DNA of 12,822 bases from Frankia sp. (GTDB taxonomy: Bacteria; Actinomycetota; Actinomycetes; Frankiales; Frankiaceae): contig JADGHD010000079.1 in the NCBI GenBank assembly GCA_019689615.1, forward strand, positions 1 through 12,822. Direction: 5' to 3'. The stretch's first letter is position 1. The number at the start of each line of letters is the position of its first letter. Below, piece after piece: positions 1-8,366 of this stretch. Below the pieces are notes generated by a model. That model had not been told where the DNA came from, ran no database searches, and saw only the letters and a program-made list of their open reading frames with translations. A program made the translations under genes and the position numbers.

Positions 1-69
1 AACGGCGCGCACGCGAACGGCCACGCCGGTGCCCAGAACGGCTACGCCAACGGCGCCCACCTCAACGGC
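1..69 (+). repeat. In-frame AACGGC (Asn-Gly) repeats in a linker
   Basis: AACGGC occurs in frame at 1, 16, 37, 49 and 64, giving a low-complexity Asn-Gly-Ala-His linker ahead of ACP1. Linkers of this kind commonly separate ACPs in PUFA-type synthases. It probably tethers ACP1 to an upstream AT or a further ACP that is out of view. Confidence 0.6.
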
Positions 70-2565
70 AGCGCCGCGAACGACCCCAGCGCCAGCGGGC
101 AGGCCGGCACCGTCGATCGGGCCGCGGCCGCCCGCCTCGCCACCCCGCGGCCGGGCGGGTCCGCGGCCCAGGCGCCGGTCGCTGGTCAGGCGCCGGCCGG
201 CGCACCGCTGGGCCGGGCGGCGGTGTTCGACGTGGTGGTCGAGGTGATCGGTTCGCAGACCGGCTACCCGGCCGAGATGCTGGAGCCGGGGCTGGACCTG
301 GAGGCGGACCTGTCGATCGACTCGATCAAGCGGACCGAGATCCTCGGTGAGCTGGCGGGTCGGCTTGGGTTGGCTGACGGCTCCGGTGGTGAGCTGCCGG
401 AGTCGGTGGTGGAGGAGCTGGCGGCGATCAAGACGGTGGACGGCATCGTCGACTGGATCGTCGAGCACCCCGGGACCGGCGCCGACGGCGACATCCCGGG
501 CCACGCTGGCCCCGCGGGCGGTGGCGGCGGGTCGCCCGTCCTGCCGGCCGGCGCGGTCCCCGTCCAGTTGGCGCCGCCGGCCGCGGTGCCCGCGCTGGCC
601 GGTGCGGCCGTGGCTGCCGGCGGTGGGCACGGCCCGGCCATGCTGTTCGCCGCGCCGGCCACCGCCGCGGCGGTTCCCGCGGCTCGCCCGGGTGGGGCCG
701 CGGTGGCTGCGCTGGACCGGGCGGCGGTCGTGGACGTGGTGGTCGAGGTGATCGGCTCGCAGACCGGCTACCCGGCCGAGATGCTCGAGCCCGGCCTGGA
801 CCTCGAGGCGGACCTGTCGATCGACTCGATCAAGCGGACCGAGATCCTCGGGGAGCTGGCCACCCGGCTCGGCCTCGCCGACGGCCCCGGCGGTGAGCTG
901 CCGGAGTCCGTGGTCGCGGAGCTGGCCGCGATCAAGACGGTGGACGGCATCGCGGACTGGATCGTCCGCAACGCCGCCGGCCAGCCGGCGCGGCCCGCGG
1001 CCGCCCAGCCAGCGCGGGCCGAGACGTTCCCGCTGCGCCGCTACGTCGTCGAGCCCGAGCTCCTGCCGTCCCCGCCGAGCTGGGCCGACCAGCTCGCCGG
1101 CGACGACCGGCTGGTCGCCGGTGGCCGGTTCGCCGTCGTCGACGGCGGGCTGGGCGTCGGCCTGGCCCTGGCCGACCTGCTGGAGCAGGCCGGGGCCGAG
1201 GTCCGGCTGGTGGACGCCGAGGCACCCGACCTGATCGACCAGCTCGTCGGCGGGGCCGCGGCCGACGGCCTGCTGTGGGTCGCCGCGCTCGACGCCGCGG
1301 AGGGCTCCGCGGCGACCCTGCCGGCCGCGTTCGCCGCGCTGCGGGCGGCGGTGCTCGGCGGTACCCGCCGTCTCGTGCTCGCCAGCGGGCTCGGCGGCGA
1401 CTTCGGCCGGTCCCGGGCGGGCAGCGAGCGGGCCGCGCTTGCCGGCGCCGGCTTCGCCGGGCTGGTCCGCACGATCGGCCAGGAGCTGCCCGAGATCACC
1501 GTGCGGCTGGTCGACGTGGAGCCGAAGGAGGCGCCGGCGCGGCTCGCCGAGTGGCTGCTCGCCGAGATGTTCGCGCCGCAGGCCCCGCCGGTCGTCGGCT
1601 ACCGGGACGGGCAGCGGCGCGCGCCGCGGGTACGCCCGGCCGACCTGCCGGCGGGCGCCGACTCCTCGTCCGCGCCGGGCTGGGCGCTGGCCGGCCTGGG
1701 CCCGTCATCGGTGGTGCTGCTGACCGGCGGCGCCCGGGGGATCACTGCCCGGTTCGCCGTCGAGCTCGCCCGCCGCACCGGAGCGCACATCGAGCTGGTC
1801 GGCCGCACCCCGCCGCCCACCGAGCCGGAGAGCCCGGTCACGGCCGGCGCCTTCGACGCCCCGGCGCTGCGCCGGGCACTGATCGAGTCCGGGCTGCGCC
1901 GCCCGGCCGAGATCGAGGCCCGGATCGCCCGGCTGCTCGCCGAGCGGGAGGTCCGCGCCACGCTGACCGAGCTCGGCCGGACCGCCGCCAGCGTCCGCTA
2001 CCACGCGGTCGACGTCCGTGACGAGCGCGCCATGCGGGCCGTCGTCGCCGACATCTACGACCGGCACGGCCGGCTCGACGGCGTGGTGCACGGCGCCGGC
2101 GTGCTGGAGGACCGCCTGCTGCGGGACAAGACGCCGGAGTCGTTCGCCCGGGTGTACTCGACCAAGGTGGACGGGGCGCGGGCGCTGCTGTCCGCGCTGC
2201 GCCCGGACCGCGCCCCGGCGTTCGTCGTCCTGTTCGGCAGCGTCGCCGGCGTGTTCGGCAACCGCGGCCAGGTCGACTACGCCGCCGCCAACGACACCCT
2301 GGACGCGCTGGCGCACGCCTGCTCCGGCTCGGTCGCCGGCCGGGTGGTCAGCGTCGACTGGGGCCCGTGGGGTGCCGGCGACGGCGCCGGGCGGGGCATG
2401 GTCTCGCCCGAGCTGGAGCGGGAGTACGCCCGGCGCGGCATCGGGCTGATCGATCCGCGGGCCGGCGTCGCCGCGCTGCTCGCCGAGCTCGGCCTGCCGG
2501 CGGGCGCGCCAGCCCAGGTCGTCTATATGTGTGGTGAGGTGACCGCCTTCCATGGCGCGGGCTGA
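1..2565 (+). CDS. PfaA-like polyketide/PUFA synthase subunit, C-terminal part (linker-ACP-ACP-KR), 5' truncated
   Basis: The reading frame is open from the first base, so this is the last 854 codons of a longer gene; a GTG at 223 is only an internal valine before an ACP. Domains, in visible codons: Asn/Gly/Ala linker 1-73; ACP1 about 75-157 with phosphopantetheine Ser108 (SIDSIKR); linker; ACP2 about 241-325 with Ser276 in the same motif; a degenerate Rossmann structural subdomain about 340-550; catalytic ketoreductase about 570-840 with NADPH loop TGGARGIT (575-582), Lys722, Ser747, Tyr760 and Asn764, so it looks active. PfaA-type subunits normally begin with KS and malonyl-AT, which should lie upstream. 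No DH follows the KR; dehydration would come from the next gene. The protein would carry the growing acyl chain and reduce beta-keto groups in an iterative cytosolic synthase. Family assignment is strong; the product is unknown. Confidence 0.9.
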   Translation, partial: NGAHANGHAGAQNGYANGAHLNGSAANDPSASGQAGTVDRAAAARLATPRPGGSAAQAPVAGQAPAGAPLGRAAVFDVVVEVIGSQTGYPAEMLEPGLDLEADLSIDSIKRTEILGELAGRLGLADGSGGELPESVVEELAAIKTVDGIVDWIVEHPGTGADGDIPGHAGPAGGGGGSPVLPAGAVPVQLAPPAAVPALAGAAVAAGGGHGPAMLFAAPATAAAVPAARPGGAAVAALDRAAVVDVVVEVIGSQTGYPAEMLEPGLDLEADLSIDSIKRTEILGELATRLGLADGPGGELPESVVAELAAIKTVDGIADWIVRNAAGQPARPAAAQPARAETFPLRRYVVEPELLPSPPSWADQLAGDDRLVAGGRFAVVDGGLGVGLALADLLEQAGAEVRLVDAEAPDLIDQLVGGAAADGLLWVAALDAAEGSAATLPAAFAALRAAVLGGTRRLVLASGLGGDFGRSRAGSERAALAGAGFAGLVRTIGQELPEITVRLVDVEPKEAPARLAEWLLAEMFAPQAPPVVGYRDGQRRAPRVRPADLPAGADSSSAPGWALAGLGPSSVVLLTGGARGITARFAVELARRTGAHIELVGRTPPPTEPESPVTAGAFDAPALRRALIESGLRRPAEIEARIARLLAEREVRATLTELGRTAASVRYHAVDVRDERAMRAVVADIYDRHGRLDGVVHGAGVLEDRLLRDKTPESFARVYSTKVDGARALLSALRPDRAPAFVVLFGSVAGVFGNRGQVDYAAANDTLDALAHACSGSVAGRVVSVDWGPWGAGDGAGRGMVSPELEREYARRGIGLIDPRAGVAALLAELGLPAGAPAQVVYMCGEVTAFHGAG
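223..966 (+). repeat. Intragenic tandem repeat: two near-identical ACP modules, 504 bp apart
   Basis: Bases 223-462 and 727-966 encode two ACPs of about 80 residues that differ, by eye, at only about five positions (F/V, G/T, S/P, E/A, V/A). Most DNA differences are synonymous third-position changes, and one uninterrupted identical run of 47 bp surrounds the phosphopantetheine serine. The linkers before each module (about 85 residues, Ala/Pro/Gly-rich) are not conserved. Tandem ACP arrays are typical of PUFA synthases, where carrier number affects output; more copies may lie to the left. Confidence 0.9.
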
Positions 2566-5500
2566 CGACCGCGGCCCGTCGGGGGGCGAGCCGGTCGCGA
2601 TCGTCGGGATGGCGGCGCTGTTCCCCGGCGCCGGCGACCTGGACACCTACTGGCGCAACATCGTCGGTGGGGTGGACGCGATCCGGGAGGTCCCCCCGGG
2701 CCGCTGGGACGACGAGTACTACCACCCCGAGGCGGCCGCCGCCGCGCCGCCCGGGGCCAGGGAGCCGGCCGCCGAGCGGATCTACGCCCGCCGCGGCGGC
2801 TTCGTCGACGACCTGGCCACCTTCGACCCGACCGAGTTCGGCATCATGCCGCTGGCGGTCGAGTGGACCGAGCCGGACCAGCTGCTCGCGCTGCGCCTGG
2901 CCGCCGAGGCGGTCAGCGACGCCGGCGGGACCGACAACCTCGGCGACCGAAGCCGCGTCGGGGTGGTGCTCGGCCGCGGCGGCTACCTCAACGCCGGCAT
3001 GGCCCGGCTCGAGCAGCGGGTGCGCACCGCCCGCCAGCTCGCCGTCACGCTCGCCGAGGTGCTGCCCGACCTGCCGGCGGAGGCGATCGAGCGGGTCCAC
3101 GACGCGTTCGTCGCCAAGCTGGGGCCGGAGCGCCCCGAGGCGGTGATCGGGCTGGTGCCCAACCTCGCCGCGTCCCGGATCGCCAACCGGCTCGACCTGC
3201 ACGGCCCCGCCTACACCGTCGACGCGGCCTGCGCCTCCTCGCTGATCGCCGTCGACGCCGGGGTGCGGGAGCTGCGGGCGCGCCGGGCCGACGCGATGGT
3301 CGTCGGCGGCACGCACCTGGTCCACGAGCCGACGTTCTGGAGCACGTTCGCGCTGCTGCGGGCGCTCTCGCCGTCCCAGCGGATCCGGCCGTTCGACCGC
3401 GCCGCGGACGGGGTGCTCATCGGCGAGGGCATCGGCCTGATGGTGCTCAAGCGGCTGGCCGACGCCCAGCGCGACGGCGACCGGATCTACGCCGTGCTGC
3501 GCGGCACCGGCATGTCCAGCGACGGCCGGGCCAGCACGCTGCTCGCGCCGGCGCCGGCCGGCCAGGCCCTCGCGGTCCGCCGGGCCTGGCAGGACGCTGG
3601 CCTGGACCCGCGCGCGCCGGACGCGGTCGGGCTGATCGAGGCGCACGGCACCGCCACCCCGGCGGGCGACGCCGCGGAGCTGGCGACGATGGCCGAGGTC
3701 TTCGGGCCGGGGACGGGGGAAGCGCCGGACATCGGCATCGGCTCGGTCAAGTCCATGATCGGGCACGCCATGCCGGCCGCCGGCGCCGCCGGCCTGATCA
3801 AGGCGGCGCTCGCGCTGTACCACCGGACGCTGCCGCCCACCCTGCACTGCGACGACCCGCACCCGGGCTTCGCCGGCACCCGGTTCACCCCGCTGCGCGC
3901 CGCCGCCCCGTGGCCCGAGCCGGCCAACGGCCCGCGCCGCGCCGGGGTGAACGCGTTCGGCTTCGGTGGCATCAACGCCCACGCGGTCGTGGAGGAGCCC
4001 CCGTCGGCCCGGGCCCCGTCGCCGGCCAGGACGTTCCCCGCGCCCGCCGCCGCGGCCAGCGCGCCGCGTCCGGCCGCCGGCAGCGCCGCCGCTGCCGGCG
4101 CGGCCGCTGCCAGCGCCGCGCCGGACGGGGGGCAGGCGCGGGCCGAGCCGGTGCTGCTGCTCGCCGCCGCCACCCCGGCCGAGCTGGCCGAACAGCTCGA
4201 CCGCCCGGACGAGGAACTGCTCGCCCGCGACGACGCGGCCGACCCGCCGGCCGGCGGGCCGTGCCGGCTGGCGATCGTGGCGCCGAACGCCCGCCGGCTC
4301 GCCCTGGCCCGCACGGTGGTCGCCCGCGGGACGCCCTGGCGCGGCCGCAACGACCTGTGGTTCACCCCGCGGCCGCTGCTGATGGCCGACGCCGGCCGGG
4401 CAGCGGGCGGCGACGGCCAGGCCGGGAAGCTCGCGTTCCTGTTCTGCGGGCTGGAGGACCGGTTCGACCCGAAGATCGACGACGTCTGCGAGCACTTTGG
4501 GCTGCCCCGGCCGGACCTGGGCGACCTGTCGGAGCTTGGCGGGCACGGGCTGGCCAGCGTCCAGGTCAACCGGGTGCTCGACGAGGCGCTGCGGCGGCTG
4601 GGGATCGCCCCGGACCTGATCGCCGGGCACAGCATCGGCGAGTGGAACGCCCTGATCTCCGCCGGCGCCTGGCCGAACGACTACGTCGACTCGTTCATCG
4701 GGCGGTTCGACCCGAGCAGCGTCGTCGCCCCCGGGGTCTGCTTCGGCGCGCTGGGGTGCGGCGTCGACACCGCCGCCCCGGTGATCGCGGACCTGCCCGA
4801 GATCGTCATCTCACACGACAACTGTCCGCACCAGTCGATCATCTGCGGGCAGCGGTCCAGCGTCGAGACCGCGCTGGAGCGGCTGCGCGGACGGGGCGTG
4901 ATCGGGCAGCTGCTGCCGTTCCAGTCCGGCTTCCACACCCCGTTCATCGAGCCGTACCTGGCGCCGCTGCGGGCCGGCCTCGACGTCACCCCGGTGCTGC
5001 CGCCGTCGGTGCCGGTCTGGTCGGCGACGACCGTCGCGCCCTACCCGACCGACCCGGCCGGCAACCGCGAGCTGTCCCTGCGGCACCTGCGCGAGCCGGT
5101 GCGGTTCCGGGAGCTGATCGAGCGCCTGCACGACGTTGGCACCCGGGTCTTCGTGCAGGTCGGCGTCGGCAGCATCGCCGGCTTCGTCGAGGACACCCTG
5201 GGCAGGTCCGGGGACCGGGCCGGCGCCGAGCGAGCGCCGTTCGCCACGGTCGTGACCAACACCCCGAAGCGCTCCGGCATCGACCAGCTGCGCCGGGCCG
5301 CCGTCGCCCTGTGGGCCGAGGGCGCCTCGCCCCGGCTCGACCTGCTGCCCTGCCGGGGCCGCCCGGCACCGAGGACCGCCGCGACACCCGAGGCGGCGGC
5401 CCAGCCAGCCGACGCCGCGCAGCACGCCGACGCCGGCCGGGCGGCGACCCGGGCGGGAACGCGCCGCCGGGGCGGCCAGCCGATGCTGCTGCGGCTCGGC

Positions 5501-7954
5501 GCCCCGTTCATCCGCCTCGGCCCCGACGCCCCGAACCTGCTGGCCGAGGCGTCCGCCAGCCGGGCGGCGGCGAGCGCCGTCACGCCAGCGCCGACCGAGG
5601 CCGCGGCGGCGTCGCCCGAGCCGGCCGCGACGCCCACGCCACAGCCGCCACCCAACGCCGTTCCCGCGGCCCCGGTCGGGGCCGAGCCGGCGCCGCCGGG
5701 CGTGCCGGCGTGGGTACCGACACCGGCGGGGGCCGGCGGCGCGCCAGCCTGGCCGGCGGCGCACCCGGTGCTGGCCGAGTTCGACGCCGCCCTGGCCGAG
5801 ACGGCGGCGGTGCTCGCCGACGTTCGCCGGCAGTGGGCGCACACCCGGGACCCGGCGGGCGCGACTGCGCGCCAGGCCGGACCCGGGGCACGCGCCCGCG
5901 CGGCCACGGGCACCCCGGTGGCCCCGCCGCAGCGGGCAGCCCCGCCGGCCACCCCGGCCGAGCCGCCCGCGCCGCGGGTGCCAACGGCCACGCCCGCCGC
6001 GCCGGCCCATCGCCCGCCGCCGGCCAGCCCGACGCCGTCCAGCCCGCCGCCGCGGCCGGACCCCGCGGTGCCGCCGGCCGTCTCCACGGCCCACGGCGCG
6101 CCCGCCGTGCCGCCGACCGGCACGCCCGAGCCGGGCGTCTCGGTGGGCTCCGTCGGGCCGATCAGCCGCACGATCCGGCGCACGCTGTCGCTGGCTGACC
6201 ACCCGTACGTCATCGACCACTGCTTCTACCGGCAGCCGCCGGGCTGGGCCGACCTGTCCGACCGGTTCCCGGTCGTGCCGATGACCACCGTCCTGCAGAT
6301 GATGATCGACGACGCCCGGGCGGTGGCGCCCGGGCGGACCGTCGTCGCCGTGCGGGACGTGCGCGCCCTGCGCTGGGTGGCCATCGAGCCGCCGATCGAG
6401 GTCACCGTCACCTGCACCGAGCTGCCCGACGGGGCGGTCCGGGTGTCGATGGACGGCTACGCCAGGGCCACCGTCGTCTTCGGTGACCCACCGCCGGCCC
6501 CGCAACGCACGGCCGCGAGCGCCGACCTGCCGGCGGACGGCCGGCTGCCGGGCGAGCGCCCGTCCCCGCACCAGGCGGACGAGCTCTACGGCGGGCGGTG
6601 GATGTTCCACGGGCCCGGCTACCAGGGGATCACCCACGTCGACGGCATCGCCCCGCTGGGCGCCCGTGGCCAGCTGGTGGTGTCGCCGGCGCCCGGCGCG
6701 CTGCTGGACGCGCTCGGCCAGCTCTACGGCTACTGGGCCAGCCAGTGCCTGGACAGCGACTCGGTGCTGCTGCCGCAGTCGGTCTCGCAGATCCGTTTCT
6801 TCGGGCCCGACCCGGTGGTCGGCGACCGGATGCGCTGCGTCGTCAGGGTGCGCGACATCGCGGAGAAGACGGTCACCGCCGACCTGGAGCTGCGCCGCGC
6901 GGACGGCACCGTGTGGGCGGAGGTGACCGGCTGGACCGACCGCAGGTTCACCTCGAACCCGTGGCTGTGGCAGGTCACCCGGATGCCGGAGCTGCACACC
7001 GTCGCCCAGCCCCGCCCGGACGGCTGGCTGGTCGTGCCCGACTACTGGCGCGACATGGCCTCCCGCGAGCTGATCGTCCGGCACTTCCTCGACGCGGAGC
7101 GCCGCCGGGAGCTGGCCTCGAAGACGCCGAAGGCGGCCAGGGAGTGGCTGCTCGGCCGGATCGCCGCCGCCGACGGGGTACGCCGCTGGCTGTGGGCGCG
7201 CGGCGCCGGCCCGATCTGGGGGATCGAGGTGGTGATCGGCAACGACCCGTCCGGCCGCCCGGTCGTCACCCGGCTGCCCAGCCGCCCCGGCATCCCGGCC
7301 GTGGCCCCGCCGCAGGTGTCCATCGCGCACAAGGTCGACCTCGCCGTGGCGCTGGTCGACGACGAGGGCCCGGTCGGCATCGACCTGGAGACCGTCGCCG
7401 AGCGCGGGGACGGCGTCATCGCCGCCGGGCTCACCCCGGCCGAGCGGGCGCTGCTGGACCGGCTCGTCCCGGCCGCGGGCCAGGCGGGCGGGGAGGGCGC
7501 CACCGCCAGGGCGGCGTGGTTCGCCCGGCTGTGGGCAGCCAAGGAAGCGGCGGCGAAGGCCGACGGCACCGGGCTGGAGGGCCGTCCCCGCCGGTTCGAG
7601 GTCGACCAGGTCCTGCCGCCCACCCCGGCAGCCGCGACGCCGGGGGCGGACGGCGAGGTGGCGCCGCCGGTGCTGCTGCGGGTCAGCGTGCGGGTGCGCG
7701 ACGCAGCGGCGGCGGAGCGGGCCGGTACCGGCGACGTCTCCCACCGGCGCTGGGTCGCCGTGCGCACCGTCGACCAGATGGGCGAGCTGCGGCCCGAGCC
7801 GCGGGTGAGCGCCCAGACGGGCGGCGGCCCCAACCACGCGGGCGCGCCTGACCCGGCCCGCCTCGGCGACCACGTCGTCGCCTGGACGTCCCCGGCGGTC
7901 GAACACGCGGCCGCCGCCCGGCTGCGGCCCGCCGCCACCGGCGGGCCGCCGTAG
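2552..7954 (+). CDS. PUFA/enediyne-type megasynthase subunit, KS-AT-linker-DH-PPTase
   Basis: The 1800-aa protein starts at ATG 2552 with GAGGT at 2536-2540 and overlaps the upstream gene by 14 bp, implying coupled translation. The ketosynthase (about 13-480) has Cys227 (DAACASS), His365 (EAHGTAT) and His405 (SMIGHAM), and Pfa-family text (RGGF, EFGIMP, EPDQLLAL). The acyltransferase (about 626-932) has Ser694 in GHSIGEW and His795 in GFHTPF, but lacks the usual N-terminal GQG motif. A Pro/Ala linker spans about 934-1203. The double-hotdog dehydratase (about 1204-1465) has His1217 (HPYVIDH), a FHGPGYQGI motif, and Asp1386 with Gln1390. The Sfp-type PPTase (about 1505-1720) has VSIAHK (1589-1594), GIDLE (1609-1613) and WAAKEAAAK (1661-1669). 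There is no ACP and no KR, so it must act with the upstream subunit. Domains are confident; the product is not known. Confidence 0.93.
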   Translation: MARADDRGPSGGEPVAIVGMAALFPGAGDLDTYWRNIVGGVDAIREVPPGRWDDEYYHPEAAAAAPPGAREPAAERIYARRGGFVDDLATFDPTEFGIMPLAVEWTEPDQLLALRLAAEAVSDAGGTDNLGDRSRVGVVLGRGGYLNAGMARLEQRVRTARQLAVTLAEVLPDLPAEAIERVHDAFVAKLGPERPEAVIGLVPNLAASRIANRLDLHGPAYTVDAACASSLIAVDAGVRELRARRADAMVVGGTHLVHEPTFWSTFALLRALSPSQRIRPFDRAADGVLIGEGIGLMVLKRLADAQRDGDRIYAVLRGTGMSSDGRASTLLAPAPAGQALAVRRAWQDAGLDPRAPDAVGLIEAHGTATPAGDAAELATMAEVFGPGTGEAPDIGIGSVKSMIGHAMPAAGAAGLIKAALALYHRTLPPTLHCDDPHPGFAGTRFTPLRAAAPWPEPANGPRRAGVNAFGFGGINAHAVVEEPPSARAPSPARTFPAPAAAASAPRPAAGSAAAAGAAAASAAPDGGQARAEPVLLLAAATPAELAEQLDRPDEELLARDDAADPPAGGPCRLAIVAPNARRLALARTVVARGTPWRGRNDLWFTPRPLLMADAGRAAGGDGQAGKLAFLFCGLEDRFDPKIDDVCEHFGLPRPDLGDLSELGGHGLASVQVNRVLDEALRRLGIAPDLIAGHSIGEWNALISAGAWPNDYVDSFIGRFDPSSVVAPGVCFGALGCGVDTAAPVIADLPEIVISHDNCPHQSIICGQRSSVETALERLRGRGVIGQLLPFQSGFHTPFIEPYLAPLRAGLDVTPVLPPSVPVWSATTVAPYPTDPAGNRELSLRHLREPVRFRELIERLHDVGTRVFVQVGVGSIAGFVEDTLGRSGDRAGAERAPFATVVTNTPKRSGIDQLRRAAVALWAEGASPRLDLLPCRGRPAPRTAATPEAAAQPADAAQHADAGRAATRAGTRRRGGQPMLLRLGAPFIRLGPDAPNLLAEASASRAAASAVTPAPTEAAAASPEPAATPTPQPPPNAVPAAPVGAEPAPPGVPAWVPTPAGAGGAPAWPAAHPVLAEFDAALAETAAVLADVRRQWAHTRDPAGATARQAGPGARARAATGTPVAPPQRAAPPATPAEPPAPRVPTATPAAPAHRPPPASPTPSSPPPRPDPAVPPAVSTAHGAPAVPPTGTPEPGVSVGSVGPISRTIRRTLSLADHPYVIDHCFYRQPPGWADLSDRFPVVPMTTVLQMMIDDARAVAPGRTVVAVRDVRALRWVAIEPPIEVTVTCTELPDGAVRVSMDGYARATVVFGDPPPAPQRTAASADLPADGRLPGERPSPHQADELYGGRWMFHGPGYQGITHVDGIAPLGARGQLVVSPAPGALLDALGQLYGYWASQCLDSDSVLLPQSVSQIRFFGPDPVVGDRMRCVVRVRDIAEKTVTADLELRRADGTVWAEVTGWTDRRFTSNPWLWQVTRMPELHTVAQPRPDGWLVVPDYWRDMASRELIVRHFLDAERRRELASKTPKAAREWLLGRIAAADGVRRWLWARGAGPIWGIEVVIGNDPSGRPVVTRLPSRPGIPAVAPPQVSIAHKVDLAVALVDDEGPVGIDLETVAERGDGVIAAGLTPAERALLDRLVPAAGQAGGEGATARAAWFARLWAAKEAAAKADGTGLEGRPRRFEVDQVLPPTPAAATPGADGEVAPPVLLRVSVRVRDAAAAERAGTGDVSHRRWVAVRTVDQMGELRPEPRVSAQTGGGPNHAGAPDPARLGDHVVAWTSPAVEHAAAARLRPAATGGPP
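5351..6160 (+). other. Long Pro/Ala low-complexity linker inside the megasynthase
   Basis: Codons 934-1203 of the KS-AT-DH-PPTase protein encode about 270 residues rich in Ala, Pro and Thr, which should be disordered. Two segments break the pattern: a hydrophobic stretch near codons 977-1001 (begins PMLLRLGAPFIRLG) and a likely amphipathic helix at 1071-1100 (begins HPVLAEFDAALAE). An ACP would be expected between AT and DH in enediyne synthases, but no DSL/DSI carrier motif is present here. Confidence 0.7.
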
Positions 7955-7978
7955 CCGGCCAGCAGCCAACCGGCCGGC
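7954..7978. other. Inverted repeat just after the megasynthase stop codon
   Basis: GCCGGCC (7954-7960) and GGCCGGC (7972-7978) form a perfect 7-bp stem with an 11-nt loop, starting on the last base of the stop codon. No T-tract follows. It could stabilise or process the message between the synthase and the ACP gene, or be chance in GC-rich DNA. Confidence 0.3.
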
Positions 7979-8030
7979 ACCGGCACCACGCGCCATTGCC
8001 CACCGATCGCGAGAAGGGAACACCACCGAT

Positions 8031-8366
8031 ATGACGCCCCAGGAGACCCTGCAGGCGGACCCGGAGCTGTCGGCGCTCGAGGCGCGGGTCCTCGACGAGG
8101 TCGCCGCGATGCTGCGGGAGGTGATCGGCGAGGAGTACGTCGCCAACATGGAGATCACCATGGACACCTCCTTCGCCGAGGACCTCGAGCTGGAGAGCAT
8201 CGAGTTCGTCACCCTCTCGGCCCAGATGCGCGACCGGTACGGCGAGTCCGTCGACTTCGTCGGCTTCCTGGCCGAGCTCGACGTCGACCGGGTGATCGCG
8301 ATGCGGGTCGGCGACGTCGTCCGCTTCATCGCCGCCTCCCTGGCCGAGGCCGGACAGGCGCACTGA
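8031..8366 (+). CDS. Free-standing acyl carrier protein
   Basis: This is a 111-aa acidic protein, the size of a discrete ACP with an N-terminal extension. The attachment site is Ser56 in LELESIEF, preceded by the SFAEDLEL stretch typical of helix II of ACPs; the motif is E-S-I rather than D-S-L. The start ATG has AAGGGA (8014-8019) upstream. The gene follows the megasynthase by 76 bp, and its TGA overlaps the ATG of the hydrolase (TGATG), so the two are translationally coupled. It is clearly unlike the two ACPs in the synthase (DSIKR type), so it probably has a different job, such as supplying the starter or receiving the finished chain for the hydrolase. The neighbouring fused PPTase is a natural candidate to load it. 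The role is inferred from context. Confidence 0.88.
   Translation: MTPQETLQADPELSALEARVLDEVAAMLREVIGEEYVANMEITMDTSFAEDLELESIEFVTLSAQMRDRYGESVDFVGFLAELDVDRVIAMRVGDVVRFIAASLAEAGQAH

Noticed and set aside
223..225. GTG as start codon of the first gene
   Set aside because: The frame is open back to base 1 and codes for a typical inter-ACP linker; the GTG is at the edge of the ACP fold.
2348..4630. Long minus-strand open frame over the KR and KS region
   Set aside because: Its translation is Arg/Gly/Ala/Pro-rich with no recognisable motif, and the + strand there encodes intact KR and KS domains.
2863..6198. Long + strand open frame within the megasynthase gene
   Set aside because: Out-of-frame Arg/Gly/Ala-rich shadow of the KS-AT region.
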